DNA of 24,788 nt, taken from the NCBI GenBank assembly GCA_964347945.1, contig CAYGAW010000060.1, positions 1-24,788 of the forward strand, given 5' to 3'. The notes under the pieces were generated by a model. The model made no database searches. It had not been told where the DNA came from and was given only the letters and a program-made list of their open reading frames with translations. A program made the position numbers and the translations under genes. Source of the DNA: CAYGAW01 sp964347945. Its GTDB lineage: Bacteria; Chloroflexota; Anaerolineae; UBA7937; B3-Chlor. Every line of letters starts with the position of its first letter. Position 1 is the first letter of the stretch. Shown here in pieces: positions 8,310 through 15,754 of this stretch.

Positions 8310-9692
8310 ATGAGCACTTCTGGCATCACCTGCTCAAGTTGTGGAGCGCGTAACGAGAAGGACGATCGCTTCTGCAAGAGGTGCGGCTCTGAGATGGGGC
8401 CTGCACCGTCGCCTCACGGGCTGCCGGAACCTGTGTTCGCTCCGAGTAGGGCGACAGGGTCGCTGCGCGGCAACCTGCCCCTGCTGGTGACCATGGGTCT
8501 GGTCTCCGCCCTGCTCATCGCGGTGCTGTTTGAAGTTGTGATCATTCTGTATCCACTCGACATGGTGCAAGAAGTCGGTGCGACTTTGTCCGTCTTGGAG
8601 GGCAAGGCTCTCGTACAGAGGGATGGAGAAGGTGATTGGCACGAGGCAACGGACGGGTACATTGTCCGTGGAGGCGACCGCATCCGCGTGCTTGGGAGTT
8701 CCCGAGTCTTGCTGACCTTCCTTGAGGGCACAGACACGGAACTCAGGCCGTACACCGAGGTCACAGTGGCGGAACTGGAATTGGCGGCGGGTCAGCCCGT
8801 GGTCGTCCGTCTGGATCTGCATCTGGGCGAGATGTGGAACCGCATCGGTGATCTCCCCGCGGATTCCCTGCATGAGATCAGGACGGCAGCGGCTACGGTG
8901 ATCGGTCGGCGCAGCGAATACGGGATCGCAGCAAATGAAGCGGGGACTACCTGGCTTGCAGGCCGTGAGGGCGAGATAGATGTCACTGGAAGAGGACAGA
9001 CGGTGCAGCTGCGCGCCGGGGACACGCTGGTCGTCGAGCCTGGCTTGCCGCCTGTGGCATATGAGGAGCCACCCATGGCTCCCCCGGCGCCCACGAAGGA
9101 ACCCATCCCGGTGGTGCACACACTGGTGGGGATCGATCTGCCGACGTTTCTAAATGAGCCTCTGCCGACAGGGACCCCCACCAACACAGCGACTGCCGCC
9201 AGAGAGCCTGGTCCCACGCCAACGCCGACCGGGACGGCTACTCCCACAGCCACTGCCACGCGCACTAGCTGCCCTACTCTAGTGATAAGTGCTCCCCACT
9301 TAGCATATCCTCGGCGTGTGTTTGGTATGGAATGGGATGTGAGGGATGCAGCAATACCATCTGGCTGGCAGTTCGTGTTCGAGTTCAGCGGGGACCCTTC
9401 GCCGCAGGCCGTTTGGCAGCGCTCACAGCCGGACCGCGTTTACGAGGAGCATGGTCACTGGAAGGCGGATCTGCACGGCCCGGGTGAAGGGAACTGGTAT
9501 TGGCGGGTATGCCTGGTGGCCGACCCCACGGGGCCGGTTCAGCTCGAGTGTTGCAGCGAGGCGCATCTGATAGTCCACCAGCGGGATGAGCCAGAAGAGC
9601 CGGACCAGCGCGACGAGTACGACATTTACGGCGCATCTGTTCCTCGCGACAGTGTACCGGGAGTTCCTTTGGGCGAACCTCTTGTTTCATAG
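8310..9692 (+). CDS. Zinc-ribbon / single-TM / FecR-domain protein with Cys-rich C-terminal domain
   Basis: 460 residues in four parts. Residues 8-25 are a zinc ribbon with two CxxC pairs (C8, C11, C22, C25). Residues about 55-83 are one membrane segment. Residues about 88-245 match FecR domains, beginning VGATLSVLEGKALVQR and including VRGGDRIRV and the closing LRAGDTLVVEPG. A Pro/Thr linker (about 250-318) follows. The C-terminal domain (about 320-424) begins SCP, contains PSGWQ, GHWKAD and YWRVCLV, and ends near an ECC; it recurs in the lipoprotein at 10792-11718. With the zinc ribbon inside and FecR outside, it could be an envelope sensor or scaffold. Without a visible sigma/anti-sigma partner I do not call it a regulator. 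ATG 8310 is the first start in frame; its Shine-Dalgarno is weak and distant. Confidence 0.8.
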   Translation: MSTSGITCSSCGARNEKDDRFCKRCGSEMGPAPSPHGLPEPVFAPSRATGSLRGNLPLLVTMGLVSALLIAVLFEVVIILYPLDMVQEVGATLSVLEGKALVQRDGEGDWHEATDGYIVRGGDRIRVLGSSRVLLTFLEGTDTELRPYTEVTVAELELAAGQPVVVRLDLHLGEMWNRIGDLPADSLHEIRTAAATVIGRRSEYGIAANEAGTTWLAGREGEIDVTGRGQTVQLRAGDTLVVEPGLPPVAYEEPPMAPPAPTKEPIPVVHTLVGIDLPTFLNEPLPTGTPTNTATAAREPGPTPTPTGTATPTATATRTSCPTLVISAPHLAYPRRVFGMEWDVRDAAIPSGWQFVFEFSGDPSPQAVWQRSQPDRVYEEHGHWKADLHGPGEGNWYWRVCLVADPTGPVQLECCSEAHLIVHQRDEPEEPDQRDEYDIYGASVPRDSVPGVPLGEPLVS

Positions 9693-9762
9693 AATGCTGG
9701 TAGCGATGAAATCGGGGATTTGTGCGAGTCTCTCGGCCTCGTGATGCCCTGGCGGTTAGAAA

Positions 9763-9776
9763 GACCGGGCCCGGTC
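9763..9776. repeat. 14-bp perfect palindrome in the intergenic gap
   Basis: GACCGGGCCCGGTC reads the same on both strands and lies 57 bp before the next start codon. It could be a binding site, a weak hairpin, or chance in GC-rich DNA. No T-run follows it. Confidence 0.3.
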
Positions 9777-9832
9777 CTGGGGAAGCTGCAGTGGTGGAGG
9801 AGCGGTAGGACTTCCACACGAGGAGACTGGAT

Positions 9833-10447
9833 ATGGATTTCAAGGAGGCGGAGAGCAGGTACTCGGCGCTCAAAGGCCGCCTGGAGGGTGGGGAACTAGG
9901 GGGGGAGGAGTTTCAGACCCAGGTGGGCCAGCTCCGCGTCAAAGACGAGCACGGCCACCATTGGGCCATCGATGCGCGAAGCGGTGGTTGGCTCTTGTAC
10001 GATGGCGTGAAATGGGTTCCGGCCCGAGCTCCTGAGGACATATCCCATTCCCCTCGTCCCACCTACTCACAAGCCCCCCAGCGGAGGGGACTGCCGATAC
10101 TCCTGATCGGCGCCGTGGCAGTGGCTGCCCTCTTGTGCCTGATGGCTCTCGGGGGGGCTGGCTTGATCCTGTCTCGCTCCCGTGGGGTGGAGGACGAGGC
10201 CGTCGTCAGTCAGGAGCAGGCGGGGAGGATAGCCGACCAACTCATTGCTGAGCGATTCCCCGACTTGACAGGTGCAGAGAGGACCATCAGCAGCTACGAG
10301 AACCCTGCCGGTGGGGAGTTCTGGAGCGTGACCTACCGTCGGGAGGTGGAAACCCAGGTAGGGGGCCGGACCTACACCATACCCCGGATCGTCATCGTCT
10401 CGGTGGACATGGATACGGGCGAAACCATAGCCGCCGTATCAGATTGA
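9833..10447 (+). CDS. Small single-pass membrane protein with PepSY-like extracytoplasmic tail
   Basis: 204 residues; I do not recognise the family as a whole. The N-terminal part (1-65) is soluble and charged, with a tryptophan-rich piece (HHWAIDARSGGWLLYDGVKW, 42-61) like small modules seen at the start of Chloroflexi membrane proteins. Residues about 87-114 are one membrane helix. The outer part (about 120-204) starts with an amphipathic helix (EQAGRIADQLIAERFPDL) followed by beta strands, and ends with a D-TGE-type turn (VDMDTGETIAAV). That resembles a PepSY-type fold, but this is only suggestive. The start is well supported by GAGGAGA at 9819-9825, seven nt upstream. It sits between the FecR protein and the lipoprotein and may work at the envelope with them. 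Confidence 0.7.
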   Translation: MDFKEAESRYSALKGRLEGGELGGEEFQTQVGQLRVKDEHGHHWAIDARSGGWLLYDGVKWVPARAPEDISHSPRPTYSQAPQRRGLPILLIGAVAVAALLCLMALGGAGLILSRSRGVEDEAVVSQEQAGRIADQLIAERFPDLTGAERTISSYENPAGGEFWSVTYRREVETQVGGRTYTIPRIVIVSVDMDTGETIAAVSD

Positions 10448-10791
10448 CATAACGCGGCCAAACCGTCGCTTCGAGGCGATCTACATTATCCGCTCAGGGG
10501 TGGCAGTCCTTCTCTGTTGGCGGCCGTAGGTACTGTTCGTGCGTGTGTGCTACTTGTGGTCATCCAGGTGTCTGATCATCTTGATTCGCCGTGCCAGTGT
10601 TGAGAAGCTCTGGGTGGGTACGATCAAGGCGCCTCGCTGACGGGCTGCCTTATGAGTCACCAGGTGCGGGGTAGCATTGCCAGAAGGGCCAAACGGTGGT
10701 ATCGTTCTGCAGTGCTTGCCCTCCGCAAACGTAGACAGGATGAGGAATTCCCTTGGAGGCGAAGCAAGTCCAGCACGAAGGAGGCGCTTCA
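10448..10791. other. Intergenic stretch without a recognisable gene
   Basis: The reading frames here, including one that runs on the minus strand into the next gene, have no recognisable protein signature. I saw no convincing promoter, terminator or RNA structure apart from the ribosome-binding site AAGGAGG at 10778-10784 that serves the next gene. Confidence 0.5.
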
Positions 10792-11718
10792 GTGCCAGAT
10801 CACCGTAGGATGCTCTCAGCAATGGTAGTGCTGTTGTTGGCTGCAGGGGTATTGGCCTGCAGCATAGACTTGGGAACCGGGGAGGCAAGGAAACCGATCG
10901 TGGAGATTCTATCCCCACCCAGTGGCAGTCAACTGGAACTGGGAGAGGAATTGGAGGTCGAATATCGCGCCGTCGATGAGGTTGCCGTAGTGCGCGTGGA
11001 GCTGGAGGCTGACGGGCGGATAGTGGCCGTGGAGCGGAGCTATCAGTCCCAGGGACAGCCGTCAATGAGAGGATTGCTACGCTGGACGCCAACAGCGCCT
11101 GGTTCCCACACTCTCTTGGTCTACGCCTACAACCGGGATCATGTGATGAGCGATGCGGTGGGCGTCAGCATCATCGTTGCGCAACTGCCTCCTACGTTCA
11201 CAGTACCGCCGCCGCCAACTGAGACGCTGGCACCGCCAGCGCCCACTGAGACGCAAGTGCCCCCGACGGCAGTTTCCGCAACACCAACTCACACGTCGGT
11301 ACCTCCTACGCCTGCGCCGCCCACACCAACTCGTACGCCGGAGCCGCCCACACCGGTGCCCGCAACACCCACGCATACGCCGATGAGCTGCCCGGCAATC
11401 AAGATCAACGTTCCCTCTTCGGCCTATCCCAGCCGTGTCTTCACCCTGGAGTGGGATGCGAACCCACACGCAGTCCCGTCGGGATGGCAGTGGGGCATCA
11501 GGTTCAAAGGGGCTGAGGTTGGTTGGACACACCTTCCTGTGCCGCTGGATTCCCCTCCGCGCGAGGAGGGCGGTCATTGGAAAGCGGACTACTTGCAGGG
11601 CCGTGGTGTGGAAGAGACCCTGTACTGGCAGGTGTGCCTTGTCAACACATCCGATCCCTCCAGGACATTCGAATGTTGCGGCCCGGTCCCGCCGTGGCCC
11701 ATAATCCACGCTCGGTAG
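10792..11718 (+). CDS. Lipoprotein with Ig-like domain, Pro/Thr linker and Cys-rich C-terminal domain
   Basis: 308 residues from GTG 10792. This start is chosen because a strong Shine-Dalgarno AAGGAGG (10778-10784) lies seven nt upstream; the frame extends only 13 codons further to a TTG without such support. The N-terminus is a lipoprotein signal (MLSAMVVLLLAAGVLAC), with C23 the likely lipidated residue. Residues about 34-130 form an Ig-like beta-sandwich (IVEILSPPSGSQLELGE, then a YRAVDEVAVVRVELEADG pattern) as in bacterial adhesion or surface proteins. A P/T/E-rich linker spans about 135-197. The last domain (199-308) begins SCPAI, contains VPSGWQW, GGHWKAD and YWQVCLV, and has a CC pair; it is homologous to the end of the FecR protein at 8310-9692. 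It probably binds a surface ligand; the actual ligand is unknown. Confidence 0.8.
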   Translation: MPDHRRMLSAMVVLLLAAGVLACSIDLGTGEARKPIVEILSPPSGSQLELGEELEVEYRAVDEVAVVRVELEADGRIVAVERSYQSQGQPSMRGLLRWTPTAPGSHTLLVYAYNRDHVMSDAVGVSIIVAQLPPTFTVPPPPTETLAPPAPTETQVPPTAVSATPTHTSVPPTPAPPTPTRTPEPPTPVPATPTHTPMSCPAIKINVPSSAYPSRVFTLEWDANPHAVPSGWQWGIRFKGAEVGWTHLPVPLDSPPREEGGHWKADYLQGRGVEETLYWQVCLVNTSDPSRTFECCGPVPPWPIIHAR

Positions 11719-11865
11719 TATTAGCACGTTGGTTGGCCTTTCGTGGCCCAGCGGCCAGGAAGGCTGCTTACGTCGAGTATTGTTGCCGGGGGGAGACGAT
11801 GCTCTCGCGACAAGCACTTTCCATGTCCTTGGTGCGGCGTGATTGACACCGAAGGAAGACCATCT

Positions 11866-13800
11866 GTGTTGCTCTCAAGGAGCCCGCAAGTCAGGTGGGC
11901 TTTTTGCGTCCTGCTGCTTGTGGGCTTCGGCGTGCGCCTGTACCGACTGACATTCCACAGCCTCTGGCTGGACGAAGCCGTCAGCGTCTATCTCGCCAGC
12001 TTCCCCCTCGCCGAGATCTTCGAACAGGGGATGTCTCTCCGGGAGCCCAATCCTCCTCTCTATCACCTCGTGCTGCACGTGTGGATGAGGGTTTTCGGTA
12101 CTGGGGAGGCGGCAGTACGCCTCTTCTCCTCTCTGCTTGGAACGCTTTATGTCCCAGCCATCTACCTGCTGGGTAAGCGTCTATCGTCAAGCCGAGTGGC
12201 GCTGATCGCGACCTTCCTAGCTGCTCTGAACCCGTTCTTGGTCTGGTACTCTCAGGAAGCGAGAATGTACGCCCTGGTGGCGACTCTGGCCGTGTGGTCC
12301 CTGTACTGCTTCGTGCGCGCTCTCGAGACACCACGGTGGTATTGGTGGGTTGCCTACACAGTCGTGAACGTGTTCAGTTTGTACGCTCATCTCTACGCCG
12401 CGTTCCTGTTGCCCGCTCAGCTCCTTTTCCTTGTTCTCTTTCCCAGTCGACATAGAGAGGCTTTGCGGAGAGGTCTGTTGGCCTGGGGGCTGAGCCTGCT
12501 GGGTTTCGCACCTTGGCTGCTTGGAGCCTGGGAAGTGAGTAGTGCTGCTCCTTCTTGGAGGCCGTCACTGAGCCTGTTCGCCATGCTAACTGCCTGTTTG
12601 GAGGCTTTCACCTTGCGGCGCTCACCTCTGTCCGGGGCAGGCCTCGCCGCTGTACTGGCTGTGTCGAGTGTCTTCGTCCTGGGAGGACTCTTCCTCCCCT
12701 GTGTGACCCGTGCAGGGACCGGCGCCCGCCGATGGCAGGCGCTGGACATGCGGATCGGTGCCTTCTTGACGTTGTCTTTGTTCGTACCGCTTCTCCTGGC
12801 CTATCTCCTTTCGTTTCGCCTACCGATCTTCACTGTCTACTATCTGATCGTCATCGTGGCGCCGTTCATCCTGGCTCTCGCAGCGGGTCTTGACAAGATG
12901 GTTTCCCGTTCCAGGGCGGCAGGTCTCATCTCTTTGCTCTTCATGGTGGGCTTCTTCTTTTATGGCTTGCGCTTCAACTGGAGCTTGAACTATCGCAAGG
13001 AGGAATGGCGTTCTGCCGCACGCTACGTCGCGACGCACGCGACTTCAGGGGATGCTATCCTCTGTCATGTTGACTACACACGTATACCCTTCACGTACTA
13101 TTACCAAGGGGACGTGCCTGTTTTCGCGCCCTTTGGGGGGCCAGTGGGCGGGGAGGCCGACGTCGCCCGCACCCTGGAGGGCTTGAGCGAGTATGACACC
13201 GTATGGCTGGTCCAATCTCATGCAGAGGGAGCTGATCCGACTCGCGCGGTCGAGACGTGGCTGGCGAACCGGTTTCCGGTGGTCACGGAGCAGTACCCTC
13301 CGGGGGTCGAGGTGAAAGGGTATGCGCCGCAATATCGCTTGACGCGGATGCCCTCCACGGCGGTTCCTGTGGAGGCGGTCTTTGATGACAAGGTGCGCTT
13401 AGTGGGCTACGAGTTGGACAGTGAATCCTATTCGGCTACTGACGACACCTATCATCCTCCGAGCGGGTGGATGCACGTCACTCTTTACTGGGAATCTCTC
13501 GTGCCTCTCGCTGAGGAGTACAGCGCTGTCGTGCAACTGATCGATGATGCCCACCAACTCTGGGGTGGGGCGTTGCAGCGGCCTACGAATACTATGACTT
13601 TCTATCCACCGACCGCGTGGCGCGTGGGCGAGCTAGTGCGCGACGACTACGATGTCAACTTGAACCCAAGCACACCTGCCGGAACGTATCTACTACACGT
13701 GAGCCTTTTCACCTCTGCTGATGCGGTGGTGCCAGCCAGCTTCGAGGGAGGCCAGGGAGACTCCGTGCCGCTGGGCAACGTGAGGATTATGTCGCCCTGA
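11866..13800 (+). CDS. ArnT/PMT-type (GT39-like, GT-C) membrane glycosyltransferase with one extracellular beta-domain
   Basis: Predicted outer-face sugar transferase using a lipid-linked donor. 644 residues from GTG 11866, chosen because GAAGGAAG lies about seven nt before it and the hydrophobic N-terminus then begins properly; the frame is open 41 codons further but without signals. Membrane segments fill about 10-370. GT-C motifs match the gene at 3358: HSLWLDEAVS with D36/E37 at the same residue numbers, EPNPPLYHLVLHVW (60-73) and WYSQEARMYAL (127-137). After the shared WRSAARYV...FTYYY region, residues about 502-640 form the same beta-module found three times in the 3358 gene (VRLVGYEL, LYWESL, PAGTYLLHVSLF). 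The two are clear paralogues with different tails, so they may act on related acceptors. The substrate is unknown. Confidence 0.82.
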   Translation: MLLSRSPQVRWAFCVLLLVGFGVRLYRLTFHSLWLDEAVSVYLASFPLAEIFEQGMSLREPNPPLYHLVLHVWMRVFGTGEAAVRLFSSLLGTLYVPAIYLLGKRLSSSRVALIATFLAALNPFLVWYSQEARMYALVATLAVWSLYCFVRALETPRWYWWVAYTVVNVFSLYAHLYAAFLLPAQLLFLVLFPSRHREALRRGLLAWGLSLLGFAPWLLGAWEVSSAAPSWRPSLSLFAMLTACLEAFTLRRSPLSGAGLAAVLAVSSVFVLGGLFLPCVTRAGTGARRWQALDMRIGAFLTLSLFVPLLLAYLLSFRLPIFTVYYLIVIVAPFILALAAGLDKMVSRSRAAGLISLLFMVGFFFYGLRFNWSLNYRKEEWRSAARYVATHATSGDAILCHVDYTRIPFTYYYQGDVPVFAPFGGPVGGEADVARTLEGLSEYDTVWLVQSHAEGADPTRAVETWLANRFPVVTEQYPPGVEVKGYAPQYRLTRMPSTAVPVEAVFDDKVRLVGYELDSESYSATDDTYHPPSGWMHVTLYWESLVPLAEEYSAVVQLIDDAHQLWGGALQRPTNTMTFYPPTAWRVGELVRDDYDVNLNPSTPAGTYLLHVSLFTSADAVVPASFEGGQGDSVPLGNVRIMSP

Positions 13801-13811
13801 CATAAGTACTA

Positions 13812-13840
13812 TAGACTGCTGGCCAGGACTGTGATAACAT
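13812..13840 (+). promoter_or_regulatory. Predicted sigma-70 promoter before the alpha/beta hydrolase
   Basis: TAGACT (13812-13817), 17 nt, TAACAT (13835-13840). Each box matches 4 of 6 consensus bases. The start of transcription would be near 13847, giving a very short leader before ATG 13860. The same TAACAT -10 box occurs before the gene at 3358. Confidence 0.38.
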
Positions 13841-13859
13841 TGCCCGCAGAGGGTGGCGA

Positions 13860-14642
13860 ATGCTTTGCTTCAATGCCAACGGGCTAGACATCTTCTATGA
13901 ACTCCATGGCAACGGGGAGCCGATGCTCCTCCTCCATGGATTTGGCCGCACGGGGGAGAGCGACTGGAAGTACCAGATCCCGGTGTTCGCTGATAGCTAC
14001 CAGTTGATCGCACCTGACCTGAGAGGCCATGGCCGAACCGACCACCCGGAGACCATCAGCGGGCCCGGATTCTTCCAGCTGGCCACGTGCGACATGGTGG
14101 CGCTCTTGTCTGCCCTTGATGTGGGCCCGACCCACGTGTGCGGATCGAGCATGGGATCTACCATCGCTATTGGGGTCTACTTCACCGCCCCATCCTTAGT
14201 GAAGTCCCTCATCCTGGTATCCGCCGCAGCCAGAGTCAACCGGAAAATCGCGAAAGGGCTTTTCGATCTCTGGGAGAGCATGGCGGACCCCGACGGCATC
14301 GATCCTGGTTGGGCGAGGGGGCTGGCTCGTATGCATGGAGAGGAACGATGGAGGATCCTTCTGCAGAACTACGGAGCTGCCGTCATAGCTGCCCTGGACC
14401 AAGATGAGGAGATTGCGTACCGGCGAGCCAGTGAGATCAACTGCCCTACCGTGATTGTTCAGGGCGGCAAGGACTTGGTCAGCCCCCCGATACTGTCTGA
14501 GGAGCTTCACGCCGGGATTCGCGATTCCGAGTTGGTCCTGCTGGATTGCGAACACTGGGTTCAGGGCTTGTTGCCGGACGAGTTCAACGAGACGGTCTTG
14601 GGGTTCCTGGGCCGCCGCTTTCCAGGCGAGTCTTCCGAGTAG
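13860..14642 (+). CDS. Alpha/beta-fold hydrolase
   Basis: 260 residues, a typical single-domain member of the family. It has the oxyanion-hole segment LLHGFG (24-29) and the nucleophile elbow GSSMG (S97 the catalytic serine). An acid follows the strand VIVQGGKDLVSP (D205), and a histidine lies in LDCEHWVQ (H232). The triad is complete and the early LRGHGRTDHP piece (54-63) is normal for esterases and related C-C hydrolases. No signal peptide is present, so it acts in the cytoplasm. It is followed after 23 nt by rdgB, and the two may be cotranscribed from the promoter at 13812-13840. The substrate cannot be named from sequence alone. Confidence 0.87.
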   Translation: MLCFNANGLDIFYELHGNGEPMLLLHGFGRTGESDWKYQIPVFADSYQLIAPDLRGHGRTDHPETISGPGFFQLATCDMVALLSALDVGPTHVCGSSMGSTIAIGVYFTAPSLVKSLILVSAAARVNRKIAKGLFDLWESMADPDGIDPGWARGLARMHGEERWRILLQNYGAAVIAALDQDEEIAYRRASEINCPTVIVQGGKDLVSPPILSEELHAGIRDSELVLLDCEHWVQGLLPDEFNETVLGFLGRRFPGESSE

Positions 14643-14665
14643 GGCACCTGTGCGGGAGCACACTT

Positions 14666-15295
14666 ATGACTGAGACGGCCAAGCTACTGATAGCTACCAG
14701 AAACCCAGGTAAGCTCAGAGAGTATGAGCAGCTTCTCGCCGGTATGCCCATGAAGCTCACTGCCTTGAACGAAGAGGGGATCAGCGACGACATCGCGGAG
14801 ACTGGTGAGAGCTTCGCCGATAATGCCATCCACAAGGCTCAGGGGTACGCACGCGTCAGTGGCCTGCTCACTCTTGCTGATGATTCGGGCCTCGAGGTGG
14901 ATGCGCTGGACGGAGAGCCGGGTGTCCATTCAGCCAGGTATGCCGGGCCTGACGCCACGGATGAAGAAAGATACCAGTTGTTGTTGGAAAGGCTGCGAGA
15001 CGTGCCTTGGGAGGAGCGGGGAGCTCGCTTTCGCTGCGTGATAGCGGTGGCCCAACCGGAGGGTCGGGTGTGGACGGCGGAAGGCACCTGTGAGGGAGTG
15101 ATAGCATTTGCACCGAAGGGAGAGCACGGCTTTGGCTACGACCCTGTCTTCTACCTGCCCGAGCACCAGAAGACCATGGCGGAGCTCGCCCCTGAGGTCA
15201 AGAATCGCATCAGCCACCGGGCAAGAGCTGCTGAGGGGATCAGAGCCACCTTGCACAGGATTCTGAGGAGGCAAGATGTATCAGGTTCGCGTTAG
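14666..15295 (+). CDS. rdgB: XTP/dITP diphosphatase (Ham1/RdgB family)
   Basis: Cleaves non-canonical purine nucleoside triphosphates (ITP, dITP, XTP) to the monophosphate, keeping them out of DNA and RNA. 209 residues, normal for the family. Motifs: the N-terminal LLIATRNPGKLREY (7-20), ETGESFADNAIHKA with the metal-binding glutamate, LADDSGLEVDALDGEPGVHSARYAG cut here into LADDSGLEVDAL and PGVHSARYAG, then GFGYDPVFY, and finally KNRISHRA. ATG 14666 is chosen, preceded by GGGAG eight nt upstream, because the start of Ham1 proteins lies right before the LLIATRN strand; the frame is open 40 codons further upstream inside the hydrolase gene. Its last 20 nt overlap queD. Confidence 0.95.
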   Translation: MTETAKLLIATRNPGKLREYEQLLAGMPMKLTALNEEGISDDIAETGESFADNAIHKAQGYARVSGLLTLADDSGLEVDALDGEPGVHSARYAGPDATDEERYQLLLERLRDVPWEERGARFRCVIAVAQPEGRVWTAEGTCEGVIAFAPKGEHGFGYDPVFYLPEHQKTMAELAPEVKNRISHRARAAEGIRATLHRILRRQDVSGSR

Positions 15296-15641
15296 GCGCC
15301 ACTTCGACGCTGCTCATGCGCTTCGGGGATACGAGGGCAAATGCGAGGCCACGCACGGGCATCGTTACGAGGTTGTGGTCTGCCTCGAGGCTGATGATTT
15401 GGACGAAACAGGCCTGGCCTACGACTTCACCGCGCTCAAGGAGGCCTTGGAACCCATTATCGACCGTTTCGACCATGCCTTCTTGAATGAGATTCCACCC
15501 TTTGATGAGTTGAACCCCAGCTCCGAGAACATCGCCCGCGTGATCTATGAGGAGTTGCAGCAGTCCGTGGAGGGAGCCCACTTGCATTCAGTGGAAATCT
15601 GGGAATCCCCTGACGCATGGGTGACATACTCCGCAACCTGA
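15276..15641 (+). CDS. queD: 6-carboxy-tetrahydropterin synthase (QueD / PTPS family)
   Basis: Makes 6-carboxy-5,6,7,8-tetrahydropterin from dihydroneopterin triphosphate, an early step towards queuosine and 7-deazaguanine compounds. 121 residues, the usual size of bacterial QueD. Zinc ligands are H14 in FDAAHAL and H27/H29 in THGHRY; the catalytic cysteine is C23 in GKCEATHG. DFTALKEAL, DHAFLNE and PSSENIARVIYEEL are family hallmarks, and the terminal VEIWES holds the substrate-binding glutamate. The start ATG 15276 lies inside the end of rdgB, with AGGAGG four to five nt upstream; the 20-nt overlap implies coupled translation. No other queuosine gene is in view. A generic PTPS with a different product is possible, but the CxxxHGH spacing favours QueD. 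Confidence 0.93.
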   Translation: MYQVRVRRHFDAAHALRGYEGKCEATHGHRYEVVVCLEADDLDETGLAYDFTALKEALEPIIDRFDHAFLNEIPPFDELNPSSENIARVIYEELQQSVEGAHLHSVEIWESPDAWVTYSAT

Positions 15642-15651
15642 GCAAGAGCCA

Positions 15652-15680
15652 TTTACTTTCTTGCTCGAGCATAGTATAAT
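15652..15680 (+). promoter_or_regulatory. Strong predicted sigma-70 promoter for the L,D-transpeptidase gene
   Basis: TTTACT (15652-15657), 17 nt, TATAAT (15675-15680, perfect consensus). Transcription would start near 15687, only five nt before an in-frame ATG at 15692, which supports the internal ATG 15755 as the real start of the gene. Confidence 0.65.
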
Positions 15681-15754
15681 CAGAATACCCAATGGCGTTC
15701 TGCCAGCCGAGGAGTGGCAAGGGCGGGTCATTGGCAACCGGATCAGGAAGCAGA

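Noticed and set aside
10550..11092. A 180-codon open frame on the minus strand
   Set aside because: It overlaps the well-supported lipoprotein gene and its composition (Pro/Arg/Ser-rich, no motif) is that of a shadow frame.
11200..11390. Repeated CCN-ACN triplets as a possible CRISPR or satellite repeat
   Set aside because: It is the coding sequence of a Pro/Thr linker in the lipoprotein with no regular spacer or exact repeat unit.
11743..11865. Upstream extension of the third glycosyltransferase containing CPWCG, a possible zinc knuckle
   Set aside because: Only one Cys pair in a short stretch, no start signal there, and a better GTG with GAAGGAAG follows at 11866.
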